From: Lachnospiraceae bacterium
Lineage (GTDB): Bacteria > Bacillota > Clostridia > Lachnospirales > Lachnospiraceae
Length of the DNA stretch: 61,943 nt
Direction: 5' to 3'
Assembly (NCBI GenBank): GCA_004558185.1
Contig: SFDP01000007.1
Location: forward strand, 1-61,943
A program made the translations under genes and the position numbers. Shown here piece by piece: positions 50,878 through 60,408 of this stretch. A model generated the notes under the pieces. It did no database searches and was not told the origin of the DNA. It saw only the letters and a list, made by a program, of their open reading frames with translations. How positions within the stretch are numbered: the first letter of the stretch is position 1; each line of letters opens with the position of its first letter.

Positions 50878-53253
50878 TCAGCTCTTAAATTCAGCTATTG
50901 TAACACCTGCGTCACCTTCTCCGAATTCGCCCAGACGGAAGGATTTAACCGTTTTGCAGCGTTTTAAATGGTTGTGTACACCGGCCCGAAGGGCACCGGT
51001 TCCTTTGCCATGAACAATACGCACACTGGGCAGGTGAGCCAGGTAAGCATCGTCCAGATACTTGTCCAGAAGGGCAACGGCTTCATCCACCGTTTTTCCC
51101 AAGAGATTAATTTCCGGGGAAATACTGAAGCTTTTGGACATTTTAATTTTGCCGCTGCCGGTACGATTTAAAACGGGGGTAGTAATAGTGGGCTCGTCAA
51201 TAAGAACCAAATCCTTAATATTAGCCTGGGAACGCATGATTCCACATTGAATAAAAAGATTACCCTTTTGATCCGGCAGAGAGCTGACGGTTCCCGTAAG
51301 CCCCATGGAAAGAATTTTTACTGCATCTCCCAGCCTAAGCTGCTCCGGCTTTAGAGCTCTGGCGGTGGGAGTCTTGGTCTTCAAGGTCAGCTTCTCATTT
51401 TTTTGATTGATTTTATCCCGTACCTGAGAACGGGTTTTCTCCAAATCCTTCATGGAAGCTCCGGGGCCGGCCTTTTGAAAAATACGAATGGTTTCGTCGG
51501 CTACAGACTTAGCCTCCTGAAGAATTTCTCTGGCTTCCTCATTGGCTTTGCGCAGAATTTTCTCCCGACTTTCATCGATTTTGTCATTTTTTGCCTGAAG
51601 ACGATTCTTTAGCTGTTCAATTTCTGCCTTGTATTTGACGATTTCCAACTGCTCCTTCTCAATGGTAATCCGGCTTTCTTCCAAAGAGGCCAACAGGTCT
51701 TCAAAGTTTTCTTTTTCGGCACTGATCTGTTCTCTGGCCTTATCAATAATGTGCTCCGGCAGACCCAGCTTACCGGAAATGGCAAAGGCGTTGCTTTTCC
51801 CCGGAATTCCTATTAGCAAACGATAGGTGGGACTTAGGGTTTCCACATCAAATTCGCAGCAGGCATTTTCCACAAAGGGGGTGGACAGGGCATAAACCTT
51901 CAATTCGCTGTAATGGGTGGTAGCCATGGTGCGGATTCCTCTCTCATGCAGATGAGAGAGAATGGAGATGGCAAGAGCTGCCCCTTCTGTAGGGTCGGTT
52001 CCCGCATTCAATTCATCAAAAAGGCAGAGGGAATCCTGGTCTGCCTCCTGTAAAATGGTAATAATATTTTTCATATGTGAGGAAAAGGTACTCAGGTTCT
52101 GTTCAATACTCTGCTCATCACCAATATCAGCAAAAACGTTAGAAAAAACGGATAATTGGGAGCGATCCCGGGCAGGGATATGCAGACCTGCCTGGCCCAT
52201 CAGAGTGAATAACCCCAGAGTTTTTAAGGAAACGGTTTTGCCTCCGGTATTGGGGCCTGTAATAATCAGTAAATCAAAGTCCTTTCCCAGAGAAATATCG
52301 ATGGGAACCACCTTTTTTTTATCCAGCAGAGGATGCCGCCCCTTGCGGATATGAATGTAACGTTCCTGATTAAAAAGAGGCTGGCTGGCATTCTGCTCCA
52401 GAGCAAGAGAGCCTTTGGCAAAAATAAAATCCAACTGAGTCATGATTTTCTGATTGGCAGCAAGTGCCCCGGTATATTCTCCTGCCTGGGCACTTAAGTC
52501 GGCCAGAATCCGTTCAATTTCTTCCTTCTCCTGAAGCTCCAGCTCCTTTAGCTGGTTGTTCAGAGTGACTACAGAGGCTGGCTCAATAAACAGGGTAGAG
52601 CCGGTAGAGGACTGGTCATGAATCATACCTGGCACCTGTCCCTTGTATTCTGCCTTTACCGGAATACAGTAGCGGTTGTTTCTCATGGTTACTACCGCAT
52701 CCTGGAGATAGCTGCGTAAAGAGCCATTTACCATACCGGTAAGCTGACTGTGGATTTTTTCATTATTCAGCATTTTTGAGCGACGGATATGCTTCAGGGC
52801 AGGGCTGGCATCGTCAGCAAATTCTTCTTCGGATAAGATGCAGCGGCGAATCTCCTGAGCCAAAGGCGTCAGCGGCTCGATAGCCTCAAAATAAGTATCC
52901 AGACTATCTTCCGGGCTGTCCTCTCTTTCCTTCCGGCCATAGGACTTTATTCTATTGGCATTTTCCAGAAAACCGGCTATGGTGAGAAGCTCAGGGGCAG
53001 ACAGACAACTGCCGATTTCCAGTGCGCTTAAGGAATGGCCCAGAGGCTTATTGCCGCCAAAGGATATGCTACCCTTTTTGATCAGTCGATTCAGGGCATC
53101 TCTGGTATTGGACTGAGCTGCCTCAATCTGTGCCAGATCCGTTTGTGGCAAAAGTGCACTGCATAATTCCTTTCCGGGGGCAGAAGTAGCCCGATCAGTT
53201 AACAGGCGGATGATCTTATCAAATTCTAAAATGGTTAATGCTTTTTGATTCAT
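50878..53253 (-). CDS. mutS2: MutS2/RqcU ATPase with Smr domain
   Basis: A MutS-like ATPase of 791 residues. The ATPase has Walker A GPNTGGKTVSLK (near 338) and LFDELNAGTDPTEGAALA; a long coiled coil follows (about 515-620), and the C-terminus is an Smr endonuclease domain (VRIVHGKGTGALRAGVHNHLKR near 750). It lacks the mismatch-binding domain. In B. subtilis MutS2 splits collided ribosomes and acts in the same quality-control pathway as RqcP, whose gene is also in this window (11036). Confidence 0.94.
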   Translation of the reverse strand: MNQKALTILEFDKIIRLLTDRATSAPGKELCSALLPQTDLAQIEAAQSNTRDALNRLIKKGSISFGGNKPLGHSLSALEIGSCLSAPELLTIAGFLENANRIKSYGRKEREDSPEDSLDTYFEAIEPLTPLAQEIRRCILSEEEFADDASPALKHIRRSKMLNNEKIHSQLTGMVNGSLRSYLQDAVVTMRNNRYCIPVKAEYKGQVPGMIHDQSSTGSTLFIEPASVVTLNNQLKELELQEKEEIERILADLSAQAGEYTGALAANQKIMTQLDFIFAKGSLALEQNASQPLFNQERYIHIRKGRHPLLDKKKVVPIDISLGKDFDLLIITGPNTGGKTVSLKTLGLFTLMGQAGLHIPARDRSQLSVFSNVFADIGDEQSIEQNLSTFSSHMKNIITILQEADQDSLCLFDELNAGTDPTEGAALAISILSHLHERGIRTMATTHYSELKVYALSTPFVENACCEFDVETLSPTYRLLIGIPGKSNAFAISGKLGLPEHIIDKAREQISAEKENFEDLLASLEESRITIEKEQLEIVKYKAEIEQLKNRLQAKNDKIDESREKILRKANEEAREILQEAKSVADETIRIFQKAGPGASMKDLEKTRSQVRDKINQKNEKLTLKTKTPTARALKPEQLRLGDAVKILSMGLTGTVSSLPDQKGNLFIQCGIMRSQANIKDLVLIDEPTITTPVLNRTGSGKIKMSKSFSISPEINLLGKTVDEAVALLDKYLDDAYLAHLPSVRIVHGKGTGALRAGVHNHLKRCKTVKSFRLGEFGEGDAGVTIAEFKS

Positions 53254-53283
53254 TTTTTACTGCCTTTCCAGGGTATTCTGCGG

Positions 53284-54702
53284 TTAGTCCAGCGATTCCC
53301 TGTAGATTTTGTAGATTTCAAACTCATTATGCTCTATACCATAATGCCCCATATGCTCCATAATCAATCCATTTTGACCAAGAACATTAGTGTCTATTTC
53401 AGGCATCCCCTCAGTGTCCAAAAACCAGACCACATGGAAGCTGCGGGAAAAATCAAATTCTTCTGAATAGGCTAATTGCTCCTTGGGAAAATAGCATTCA
53501 TAAATAAAGTCAAAGGCCTCCCAATTATAGAGAACGTAATCAGTCTCCTGTAAATTCTCTGAAAAAAATGCTTCTGTCTGGGGCACATAGGTGCTGTTAT
53601 ATTCCTGATGATAGCACTCCTTATACTGTACGCCCCCCACAAACAGGAAGAAAAGACTGATAAGAATCAGGATACCCTTATTTGCGGTTCTCATGGCAAT
53701 AGCAAAGAAAAGTGCCAATAGGCCCAATGCAGGGAAAATATACTGATCCCGGTAAATGGGTGTTCTGTATATTGAAGCAATAACACCAAAGAGAGTAGTA
53801 CATACGGGAACCAGCATACAAAACAGGGCAAAGATTTCAATCTGTCCCTTATGTAATGCGATCCGGATTATATTGTAGGTACTTGCACCTTTGAGTAAAA
53901 GCAAAAAGATCAATACGGCTCCCGGAATCAATTCCAGATCAAAGGTCCAGGTGAAATATCCCCAAATCGTTTCTGCTGTAATCTCCGGAATCCAATAGCC
54001 CTGCTCCACATTTCTAACCTGCCGGATAAAGGAAGGCATCCAGGGTAAATAACAGATCACCATGGAAAGGGCAGAGATGATCCATTTAGTTATCCGTTCT
54101 CTTTTCCAAATTAAAATTGCCAGAAACAGCAAGCCGGTGATAACGATAACGGATACAAAGGCAAAATAATGGGTATAGGCTGCTAAAACTCCGGTTAACG
54201 CAAATACGAAAAAATTCTTCTTTTTCCCATCCATAAATGCCAAATAGGCAAATATTCCACAAACCGTAACGAAGAATAGGGCCGGGGAATACATTCTGAC
54301 CTGAACGGCAAACTCCATGGAGCAGGGAATACAGGTAAGAAACAATACAAACAAAAAGGATACTCTGTTACCCCAATTTTTGCGTATAACGGTGGCTCCG
54401 ATGACTAATGTGGCGGTCATTGGGATGATGGCAGCAAGCTTTTGGATTAATAGAGAACGATGAGAGAACAGGGCAAATAATTTTGCATATAAATAATACA
54501 ATGGCGGATGTACGTCTCTTGCAGTTCCCTCCAGAATCCCAGTGATATTTTGCTCCAATAGCTGCAGGGTAAAGGCTTCATCTGTCCAAATATTATGATT
54601 AAAAATCAGAGATATGTACAAAATGGTAATTCCAATTACCATACCCCATAGAATAGCTGCTGCCAGCTTTGGAGATAGCTGTTTTTCCTTAAATACGTTC
54701 AC
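53284..54702 (-). CDS. GT39-like membrane glycosyltransferase
   Basis: A polytopic protein with about ten membrane segments and a small C-terminal outer domain. The first outer loop has WTDEAFTLQL (acidic catalytic-type residues) and the next HPPLYYLYAKLF, the layout of the GT-C ArnT/PMT family, which uses lipid-linked sugars outside the membrane. The likely start is GTG 54702, preceded by GGAGG; an in-frame ATG 12 bases upstream overlaps that site. Thirty bases separate it from mutS2. Acceptor unknown. Confidence 0.78.
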   Translation of the reverse strand: MNVFKEKQLSPKLAAAILWGMVIGITILYISLIFNHNIWTDEAFTLQLLEQNITGILEGTARDVHPPLYYLYAKLFALFSHRSLLIQKLAAIIPMTATLVIGATVIRKNWGNRVSFLFVLFLTCIPCSMEFAVQVRMYSPALFFVTVCGIFAYLAFMDGKKKNFFVFALTGVLAAYTHYFAFVSVIVITGLLFLAILIWKRERITKWIISALSMVICYLPWMPSFIRQVRNVEQGYWIPEITAETIWGYFTWTFDLELIPGAVLIFLLLLKGASTYNIIRIALHKGQIEIFALFCMLVPVCTTLFGVIASIYRTPIYRDQYIFPALGLLALFFAIAMRTANKGILILISLFFLFVGGVQYKECYHQEYNSTYVPQTEAFFSENLQETDYVLYNWEAFDFIYECYFPKEQLAYSEEFDFSRSFHVVWFLDTEGMPEIDTNVLGQNGLIMEHMGHYGIEHNEFEIYKIYRESLD

Positions 54703-54992
54703 TTTTTCCTCCATTCTTACTCTAGCTTAATTGTACAGGCATTGTCAATTGCCCTGATGCGGCGGGAAGGATTCGCATGGAATCCAGAAAGGCTATGAGA
54801 AAGCCCAAATTGTCTTTTTAATCGGCAAAAGACAGGTGATAATAATAATGTCTGTAGACAGTTCGTTGATGTTTCCCCCTCGCTATGTAATCGGAAAATA
54901 CTCATGGAGAGTATAGCATATTTTATGGGAAAATACTATGTACATCCGGATTTACATAGGCTATACTTGTGTAGATAATAAAAAAAGGTTTG
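54703..54992. other. Divergent intergenic region with HtrA-like promoter
   Basis: On the plus strand TTTACA (54951-54956), 17 bases and GATAAT (54974-54979) would start transcription near 54986, only a few bases before the downstream frame begins. The minus-strand ORF of 62 codons here has no ribosome binding site and reads as noise. Nothing else is recognised. Confidence 0.45.
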
Positions 54993-56288
54993 GTGAAAGA
55001 TTTGGAAGAAAAACGGGATTTTGATTTTATGACAGAACGGGTGAAGAATCGCCCTTTAAATAAACGGAAGCTGCTGAGAAAAACACTTTTTACCGCAGCT
55101 ATGGCACTGGTCTTTGGGCTTATTGCCTGCGTAACCTTTCTGGCCTTAGAGCCAATTGTAGAGAGCTGGCTGTATCCTCAGGAGGCGATGGATAAGGTGG
55201 AAATACCCCAGGATACACAGGAGATGCTGCCGGAGGATATGCTGGTGCATGAGGACAGTATGCTGGAGCAGACGGAAGAAGTAATTAATACGTTAAAAAA
55301 TGAAATGCAGATGAATCCTGCCACCTATCAGGAGCTGTATGAAAGTATTTATGTTCTGACCAAGGACATGGAACCTTCCATGGTAACCGTTACAAGCGTA
55401 ACGCAGGATGTTGACTGGCTGAATGATCCCTATGAAAGCAAAGGGCAGACCACCGGTTTTCTGCTGGCAGACAACAATAGAGAGCTGATGATTCTGGTTA
55501 TGACAAAGGAGCTGAAGAGCGGGGAGGAGCTGAGAGTTACCTTTGTGGATGGAGCACAGGCACAGGCTTCTATTAAAGGCCGGGATGAGGAAACAGGGCT
55601 GGCAGTGCTGGCTGTACAAAAGGAAGATATGGCTGATGTAACCCTGGAGGCAATCGAGTTTATCAGCTTAGGAAGAACCCTGGGAATCAGCCTTATGGGG
55701 AAACCTGTAATTGCTCTCGGCCGACCTCTTGGGAACCAGAATTCAGTGGTTTTTGGCATGATTACCTCGGAGGATGCGGTACTCAGCCTGACGGATGCCA
55801 ATTATAAGCTGATGACAACAGATATTTATGGAAGCACAGAAGCGACAGGGCTTTTGGTTGACATGAATGGGCAGGTTGTAGGAATTATTAACCAAAGCTT
55901 CAATAATAAAACCTCACCTAATCTGATTTCAGCTATTGAAATTACGGAACTCAAGGCGGTTCTCCAGCGGATGTCCAATGGGTTGAAAAACAGTTGTTTG
56001 GGAATCAAGGGAACGGATGTGCCCAGTGAAATTGTCGAATCCCAGAAAGTTCCCCAGGGGGCCTATGTGACCGGTATCGTAATGGACTCACCGGCTATGG
56101 CAGCGGGGATTCAGAGCGGTGATGTAATAGTGGAAATGGGAGATACCCAGATTCGTTCTTTCAAAGACTATACAGAGGCAGTCCGAAAAAAGAATCCGGG
56201 AGAAACGATAGAAATGGTGGTTATGCGCCAGGGGCAGCAGGCCTATCGTGAAGTTAAGCTGGAGGTAGTTGTGGGAGAATTGAATTAA
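54993..56288 (+). CDS. HtrA-like pseudoprotease with PDZ domain
   Basis: A membrane-anchored protein (hydrophobic segment about residues 33-56) with a trypsin-like domain of the HtrA/DegP family (about 120-310) and a C-terminal PDZ domain (VTGIVMDSPAMAAGIQSGDVIVEM, near 352-376). The fold markers are kept (DEETGLAVLAVQ, GKPVIALGRPLG, GQVVGIIN), but the catalytic His block reads LMILVMTKEL and the GNSGGPL block reads STEATGLLVD. So neither His nor Ser is present and it should not cleave peptides. Start is uncertain (TTG 54990, GTG 54993 or TTG 55002). Confidence 0.8.
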   Translation: MKDLEEKRDFDFMTERVKNRPLNKRKLLRKTLFTAAMALVFGLIACVTFLALEPIVESWLYPQEAMDKVEIPQDTQEMLPEDMLVHEDSMLEQTEEVINTLKNEMQMNPATYQELYESIYVLTKDMEPSMVTVTSVTQDVDWLNDPYESKGQTTGFLLADNNRELMILVMTKELKSGEELRVTFVDGAQAQASIKGRDEETGLAVLAVQKEDMADVTLEAIEFISLGRTLGISLMGKPVIALGRPLGNQNSVVFGMITSEDAVLSLTDANYKLMTTDIYGSTEATGLLVDMNGQVVGIINQSFNNKTSPNLISAIEITELKAVLQRMSNGLKNSCLGIKGTDVPSEIVESQKVPQGAYVTGIVMDSPAMAAGIQSGDVIVEMGDTQIRSFKDYTEAVRKKNPGETIEMVVMRQGQQAYREVKLEVVVGELN

Positions 56289-56373
56289 AGTTAGAAGCGA
56301 TGAAGGCTGAGCAAAGGAATAGGTAAAAACAGCCGAACCAAGAGATTATGTTACTTTTGAAATGGAGGAGATT

Positions 56374-57318
56374 ATGAAATATATTAAGGACTACAGAGAC
56401 GGTGACAGAGTATTTGATATTTATTTATGTAAGCATAAGCAGTCGGCGGTAACCAAAAATGGGAAGCCTTACGAAAATGTGATTTTACAGGACAAGACAG
56501 GAACCATAGATGCCAAAATATGGGATCCAAACAGTGCGGGAATCTGTGAATTTGATGCTCTGGATTATATTGAGGTTTATGGTGATGTGAATGCCTTCCA
56601 GGGTGCTTTGCAGATTAGCGTGAAGCGAACCCGTAAATGTGAGGAAGGAGAGTATGACCCTACCGACTATCTTCCCGTAACCACAAAGAATATTGAGGAA
56701 ATGTACAAAGAGCTTGGAGGCTACATAGGAAGTATAAAAAACCAGTATCTACGTACTCTTTTAGAGGCTATTTTTATTCAGGATACGGAGTTTGCAGGGA
56801 TATTCAAGAAATCCTCAGCAGCTAAAAGTGTCCACCATGGCTTTATCGGAGGACTTTTGGAGCATACGCTAAGCATTGTTAAGCTGTGTGATTACTATTG
56901 TACAGCCTATCCTCTGTTGAATAGAGATTTGCTTTTGACTGCAGCCATGTGCCATGATATTGGCAAAACAAAGGAGCTGTCCGCATTTCCTGAAAATGAT
57001 TATACGGAGGATGGACAGCTTTTGGGACATATTGTAATAGGCGTGGAAATGGTAGGAGAAAAGGTTCGGCAGATTCCCGGCTTTCCGCCCCTTTTGGCAG
57101 CAGAGGTAAAGCATTGCATTCTTGCCCACCATGGAGAATATGAATATGGATCACCGAAAAAGCCGGCTATCATGGAGGCTATGGCTCTTAATTTTGCAGA
57201 TAACACCGATGCCAAAATGCAGACCTTTGCAGAGCTTTTGCAGTCCACTAAGGAAACGGGATGGATGGGCTATAATCGATTGTTTGAATCCAATCTTCGG
57301 GTGACGAAGGTAGATTGA
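56374..57318 (+). CDS. OB-fold/HD-domain 3'-5' exoribonuclease YhaM-like
   Basis: About 314 residues with an N-terminal OB fold (VILQDKTGTIDAKIWDPN near 35-52) and an HD phosphohydrolase-type domain: HHGFIGGLLEHTLSIVK near 153, MCHDIGKTKEL near 192 (HD) and ILAHHGEYEYGSPKKP near 248. Same order as YhaM/CBF1 nucleases that trim RNA and DNA from the 3' end. Start is ATG 56374; an in-frame ATG 12 bases upstream overlaps GGAGGAG. Confidence 0.85.
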   Translation: MKYIKDYRDGDRVFDIYLCKHKQSAVTKNGKPYENVILQDKTGTIDAKIWDPNSAGICEFDALDYIEVYGDVNAFQGALQISVKRTRKCEEGEYDPTDYLPVTTKNIEEMYKELGGYIGSIKNQYLRTLLEAIFIQDTEFAGIFKKSSAAKSVHHGFIGGLLEHTLSIVKLCDYYCTAYPLLNRDLLLTAAMCHDIGKTKELSAFPENDYTEDGQLLGHIVIGVEMVGEKVRQIPGFPPLLAAEVKHCILAHHGEYEYGSPKKPAIMEAMALNFADNTDAKMQTFAELLQSTKETGWMGYNRLFESNLRVTKVD

Positions 57319-57419
57319 GTATAGACCACTGCATAGTGATTTTTCTGGAATAATCAATAAATCTTAAAAATTGATGTAATTATTCAGAATTCCATTCGCA
57401 AAATCGAAGTTACACAGGC

Positions 57420-57522
57420 TTCCTTTTGCTCATGTGGTTATTTCGCCATATAAATTTACAATTCTGTTTGAATGCAAGCATTCACAGAATGTAAATTTGC
57501 ATGGCTCTGAATAGTTACAAAT
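57420..57522 (-). repeat. Dispersed palindromic repeat, copy C
   Basis: Read on the minus strand it starts GTAACTATTCAGAGCCATG and ends CCACATGAGCAAAAGGAA, identical to copy A at both ends apart from one base. The middle differs but forms its own stem (TTCTGT/ACAGAA and AATGC/GCATT). The two ends are also imperfect inverted repeats (GCCATNNAAATTTACA). Confidence 0.78.
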
Positions 57523-57552
57523 TGATTTGGTGAAGATTCAGTAAGGAGATAT

Positions 57553-58944
57553 ATGGAATTTAAAAAAAATACTGTCTGTCAGGTAGAAATTGAGGATATA
57601 GGGGAGAGCGGAGAAGGTATTGGCAAGGTAGAGGGATATACGCTGTTCATCAAGGATGCTGTAATCGGAGATGTGGTGGTGGCCAAGATTATGAAGGCTA
57701 AAAAACATTATGCCTATGCCAGATTGGAGAGGGTGATTACACCTTCTCCTTTTCGTGTTGTACCTCGCTGCAGCTTTTATCGGCAGTGTGGCGGCTGCCA
57801 GCTTCAGGCTCTTTCTTATGAAAAACAGTTGGAGTTTAAGCAGAATAAGGTACGAAATAACCTGATTCGCATAGGCGGCTTGACATCAGAGGCCGTTGAT
57901 AAGGCTATGGAGCCTGCTGTGGGTATGGATGAGCCCTTTTTTTACCGAAATAAGGCACAGTTTCCCTTTGGTGTGGATAAAGAGGGAAAGACCGTTACCG
58001 GATTCTATGCAGGCCGGACTCATAGTATTATTGCAAATACCGACTGTGCTCTGGGTGCAGCAGAGAATAAGATTATTCTGGAAAAGATTCTTGCTTATAT
58101 GAAAGAAGAAGGAATTGCAGCCTATAATGAAAAGAGCCATCAGGGATTGATTCGTCATGTTCTGATTAGAAAAGGCTTTGCCACCGGCCAGCTTATGGTA
58201 TGCCTGGTAATTAATGGGAAACGTTTGCCTGAAGAGAAGCGCTTGATTGAAGCTCTGTGCAGGATTCCGGGAATGTCCAGCATCAGCATCAGTACGAATC
58301 AGGAAAAGACGAATATTATTATGGGGAAGGAAATCCGTCTGTTATACGGAAAGGAACAGATCGAGGATACCATAGGTGGATTGACTTTTCAGATTTCCCC
58401 CCTTTCTTTTTATCAGGTAAATCCGGTACAGACTGAAAAGATATATGCCAAAGCCTTAGAATATGCAGCTCTCACCGGAAGGGAGACGGTGTGGGATCTG
58501 TACTGCGGAATCGGAACGATTTCTCTGTTTCTGGCTGGAAAAGCCAGGCAGGTATATGGAGTGGAGATTATTCCTGAAGCCATAGCAGATGCGAAAAAAA
58601 ATGCTGCATATAATGGAATCGCCAATGTAGACTTTTTTGTGGGTAAGGCAGAGGAGATTCTTCCTGAAAAGTATGCAAAGGAAGGAATCTATGCGGATGT
58701 CATTGTGGTGGACCCGCCCAGAAAGGGCTGCGATGAGGCCTGTCTGTGTACCATGGTCAAGATGGAACCAAAGCGAATTGTCTATGTAAGCTGCAACTCT
58801 GCCACCCTGGCTCGTGATGTGAAATACCTGAGAGAGCAAGGGTATGAGATGGAAAGGGTGGGGGTGTTTGATAATTTTCCTAATACGGGGCACGTTGAGT
58901 GTGTAATAATGATGCAGTATTGTGGAAAAGAGAAGAAAAAGTAG
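57553..58944 (+). CDS. 23S rRNA (uracil-5-)-methyltransferase, RlmD/RumA-like
   Basis: It methylates C5 of a uridine in 23S rRNA (U1939 type). It starts with a TRAM-type OB fold, followed by a 4Fe-4S cluster (CSFYRQCGGCQLQ near 74-86). The SAM domain has VWDLYCGIGTISLFLA near 315, VVDPPRKGCDE near 385, and the catalytic Cys in YVSCNSATLARD near 414. Length 463 and all motifs are as in the family; Firmicutes have two or three paralogues, so the exact rRNA site is not certain. Confidence 0.9.
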   Translation: MEFKKNTVCQVEIEDIGESGEGIGKVEGYTLFIKDAVIGDVVVAKIMKAKKHYAYARLERVITPSPFRVVPRCSFYRQCGGCQLQALSYEKQLEFKQNKVRNNLIRIGGLTSEAVDKAMEPAVGMDEPFFYRNKAQFPFGVDKEGKTVTGFYAGRTHSIIANTDCALGAAENKIILEKILAYMKEEGIAAYNEKSHQGLIRHVLIRKGFATGQLMVCLVINGKRLPEEKRLIEALCRIPGMSSISISTNQEKTNIIMGKEIRLLYGKEQIEDTIGGLTFQISPLSFYQVNPVQTEKIYAKALEYAALTGRETVWDLYCGIGTISLFLAGKARQVYGVEIIPEAIADAKKNAAYNGIANVDFFVGKAEEILPEKYAKEGIYADVIVVDPPRKGCDEACLCTMVKMEPKRIVYVSCNSATLARDVKYLREQGYEMERVGVFDNFPNTGHVECVIMMQYCGKEKKK

Positions 58945-58950
58945 GGTTTG

Positions 58951-59019
58951 ACCACAAGATGTTGTGGTTTAAGGGCAAAAATTAGACCAAAAAATGGCTA
59001 GTTTTTGCCCTATTTTTTT
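58951..59019 (+). terminator. Double-hairpin terminator after the RlmD-like gene
   Basis: First ACCACAA-GATG-TTGTGGT (58951-58968), then AGGGCAAAAA (58972-58981) paired with TTTTTGCCCT (59002-59011) plus inner TAG/CTA, followed by a run of seven T. Confidence 0.9.
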
Positions 59020-59106
59020 GCCTATTTTTAAAGATGCACAGGGGTAAAAAAATGGTTTTGGGAGTGATTTGGAGAAAAACAGGAAAAAAGGAAGGAGGGA
59101 GAGAGA

Positions 59107-59880
59107 ATACCAAAAACGGGAACGCAGGTAGAGTACAAAGGGAAAAAATATGTCTCACTTAAGGAACTTAGTAAAGATATTAATGTTCCCTATTCGCCAT
59201 TGATGCACAGATATTATAGGACAGGAGATATCGAGGATGCAGTTTTATGGGCAGCAAATGCGGAGGAAAAGAAAAAATCCTATGTCTTATGGAATCGGCA
59301 GTATGAAAATGTAAACAGTATAGCATTAGCGTTTGGATTGAATGCGGGTTCTATATTTGCAAGACTGAAGGGAAACGAATCGCTGGAAGAAATTGTAAAA
59401 GGTCTTTTGCAAAAAGAAACAATAATCTTTCGTGGAAAAGAATATAACGGTATCTCTGCATTGGCTACTGCATACAATCATGATCCATCAATTATATTTG
59501 ACCGACTAAAGTATGGTTTTGAATTGGAAAGAGCATTGCTACAACCAATAAGAAAACCAAATCGTCCAGAACTTGAAATAACCTATCGCGGAAAAGTATA
59601 TGCCAGCAAAAATGAATTGTATCGGGAACTTGGGATTGCCGGAGATTGCATCCATGAGATGATGACGAATCATGATACAGATTTTGAAACAGCGGTGGAT
59701 ATTTATTGGGAAACCAAATTAAAAGCAGGAATACCGGCGGAAGAAATGTTATCCTATTTGCCTGTGTGTATTATACGGGGCAGATATTATAAGACGGTGG
59801 TGGAACTCGCCAATGAAATAGGTATCAGTAGAAACAGCTTATCAGGAGAGTGTTCAGACACAGACAATGGAACAGGATGA
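59107..59880 (+). CDS. Tandem HTH-like repeat protein, truncated last repeat
   Basis: No named family. Five similar units share (Y/F)xGKxYxSxxxLAxxxGI...RLxxGxxLEEA: they anchor at codons 59140 (YKGKKYVSLKELS), 59293 (WNRQYENVNSIA), 59434 (RGKEYNGISALA), 59590 (RGKVYASKNELY) and 59779 (RGRYYKTVVELA). Each unit looks like a short helix-turn-helix, as in NUMOD/IENR-type DNA-binding repeats. AAGGAGGGA at 59092-59100 is correctly placed for codon 59107, which is ATA; the first usual start codons are 59200 (TTG) and 59203 (ATG), losing unit 1. The fifth unit breaks off after GISRNSLSG. Confidence 0.6.
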   Translation: MPKTGTQVEYKGKKYVSLKELSKDINVPYSPLMHRYYRTGDIEDAVLWAANAEEKKKSYVLWNRQYENVNSIALAFGLNAGSIFARLKGNESLEEIVKGLLQKETIIFRGKEYNGISALATAYNHDPSIIFDRLKYGFELERALLQPIRKPNRPELEITYRGKVYASKNELYRELGIAGDCIHEMMTNHDTDFETAVDIYWETKLKAGIPAEEMLSYLPVCIIRGRYYKTVVELANEIGISRNSLSGECSDTDNGTG

Positions 59881-60367
59881 GCTGGAAGAGGGCATGGAGC
59901 AGGAAGAAGACGCCGGCATGAGCATGGGAATGCAATATGTGGAAGGGATGATAAGGCTTGCCATATTTTTTCTCGTTCTGTCTTTGGCGGCAGTCTCTGA
60001 TATCCGAAAGCGAATGATTCCGGACTGGATGCCGTTTTTGATTGCTGGGGTAAGTCTGTTTCCACCGGAGCCTGTTTATCTGACAGGACTTCTTGTGGCA
60101 TTACCGCTGCTCATTGCAGGAATCACTGTAGGAGGTATTGGAGGAGGCGATATCAAGCTGACAGGAGCCTGTGGATTGGTGCTTGGGTTTGAACGGCCCC
60201 TTGCAGGACTTCTTATGGCACTGAGTCTTCTGTTACTGTTTCATGCAGCAAGGAAGTGCATAAGGAAAATAAGAAAACTAAATTGTGTAGCAGAGAAGGA
60301 ACAGGCATATCCGCTTGTTCCTTTCCTGCTTGTCGGGATGGTTATAAGTGTCTTTATGTTTTTGTAA
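59867..60367 (+). CDS. A24 prepilin peptidase (TadV-like)
   Basis: A small membrane aspartyl protease that cleaves leader peptides of type IV pilins or Flp/Tad pilins. The two catalytic Asp are in SDIRKRMIPDW (near residue 45) and GIGGGDIKLTGACG (near 95); five or six membrane segments follow in typical spacing. The N-terminal 27 residues are acidic and odd, and the ORF overlaps the repeat gene by 14 bases, so the true start may be a later ATG (for example 59948). No pilin or Tad genes are in the window, so it is an orphan. Confidence 0.72.
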   Translation: MEQDELEEGMEQEEDAGMSMGMQYVEGMIRLAIFFLVLSLAAVSDIRKRMIPDWMPFLIAGVSLFPPEPVYLTGLLVALPLLIAGITVGGIGGGDIKLTGACGLVLGFERPLAGLLMALSLLLLFHAARKCIRKIRKLNCVAEKEQAYPLVPFLLVGMVISVFMFL

Positions 60368-60408
60368 AATGGCATTTCTAAAACCCTGCAAAAACTTTTT
60401 ACTTTCTA

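Noticed and set aside
54717..54905. 62-codon minus-strand ORF upstream of the GT39-like gene
   Set aside because: No ribosome site, no hydrophobic or domain pattern; ordinary intergenic sequence.
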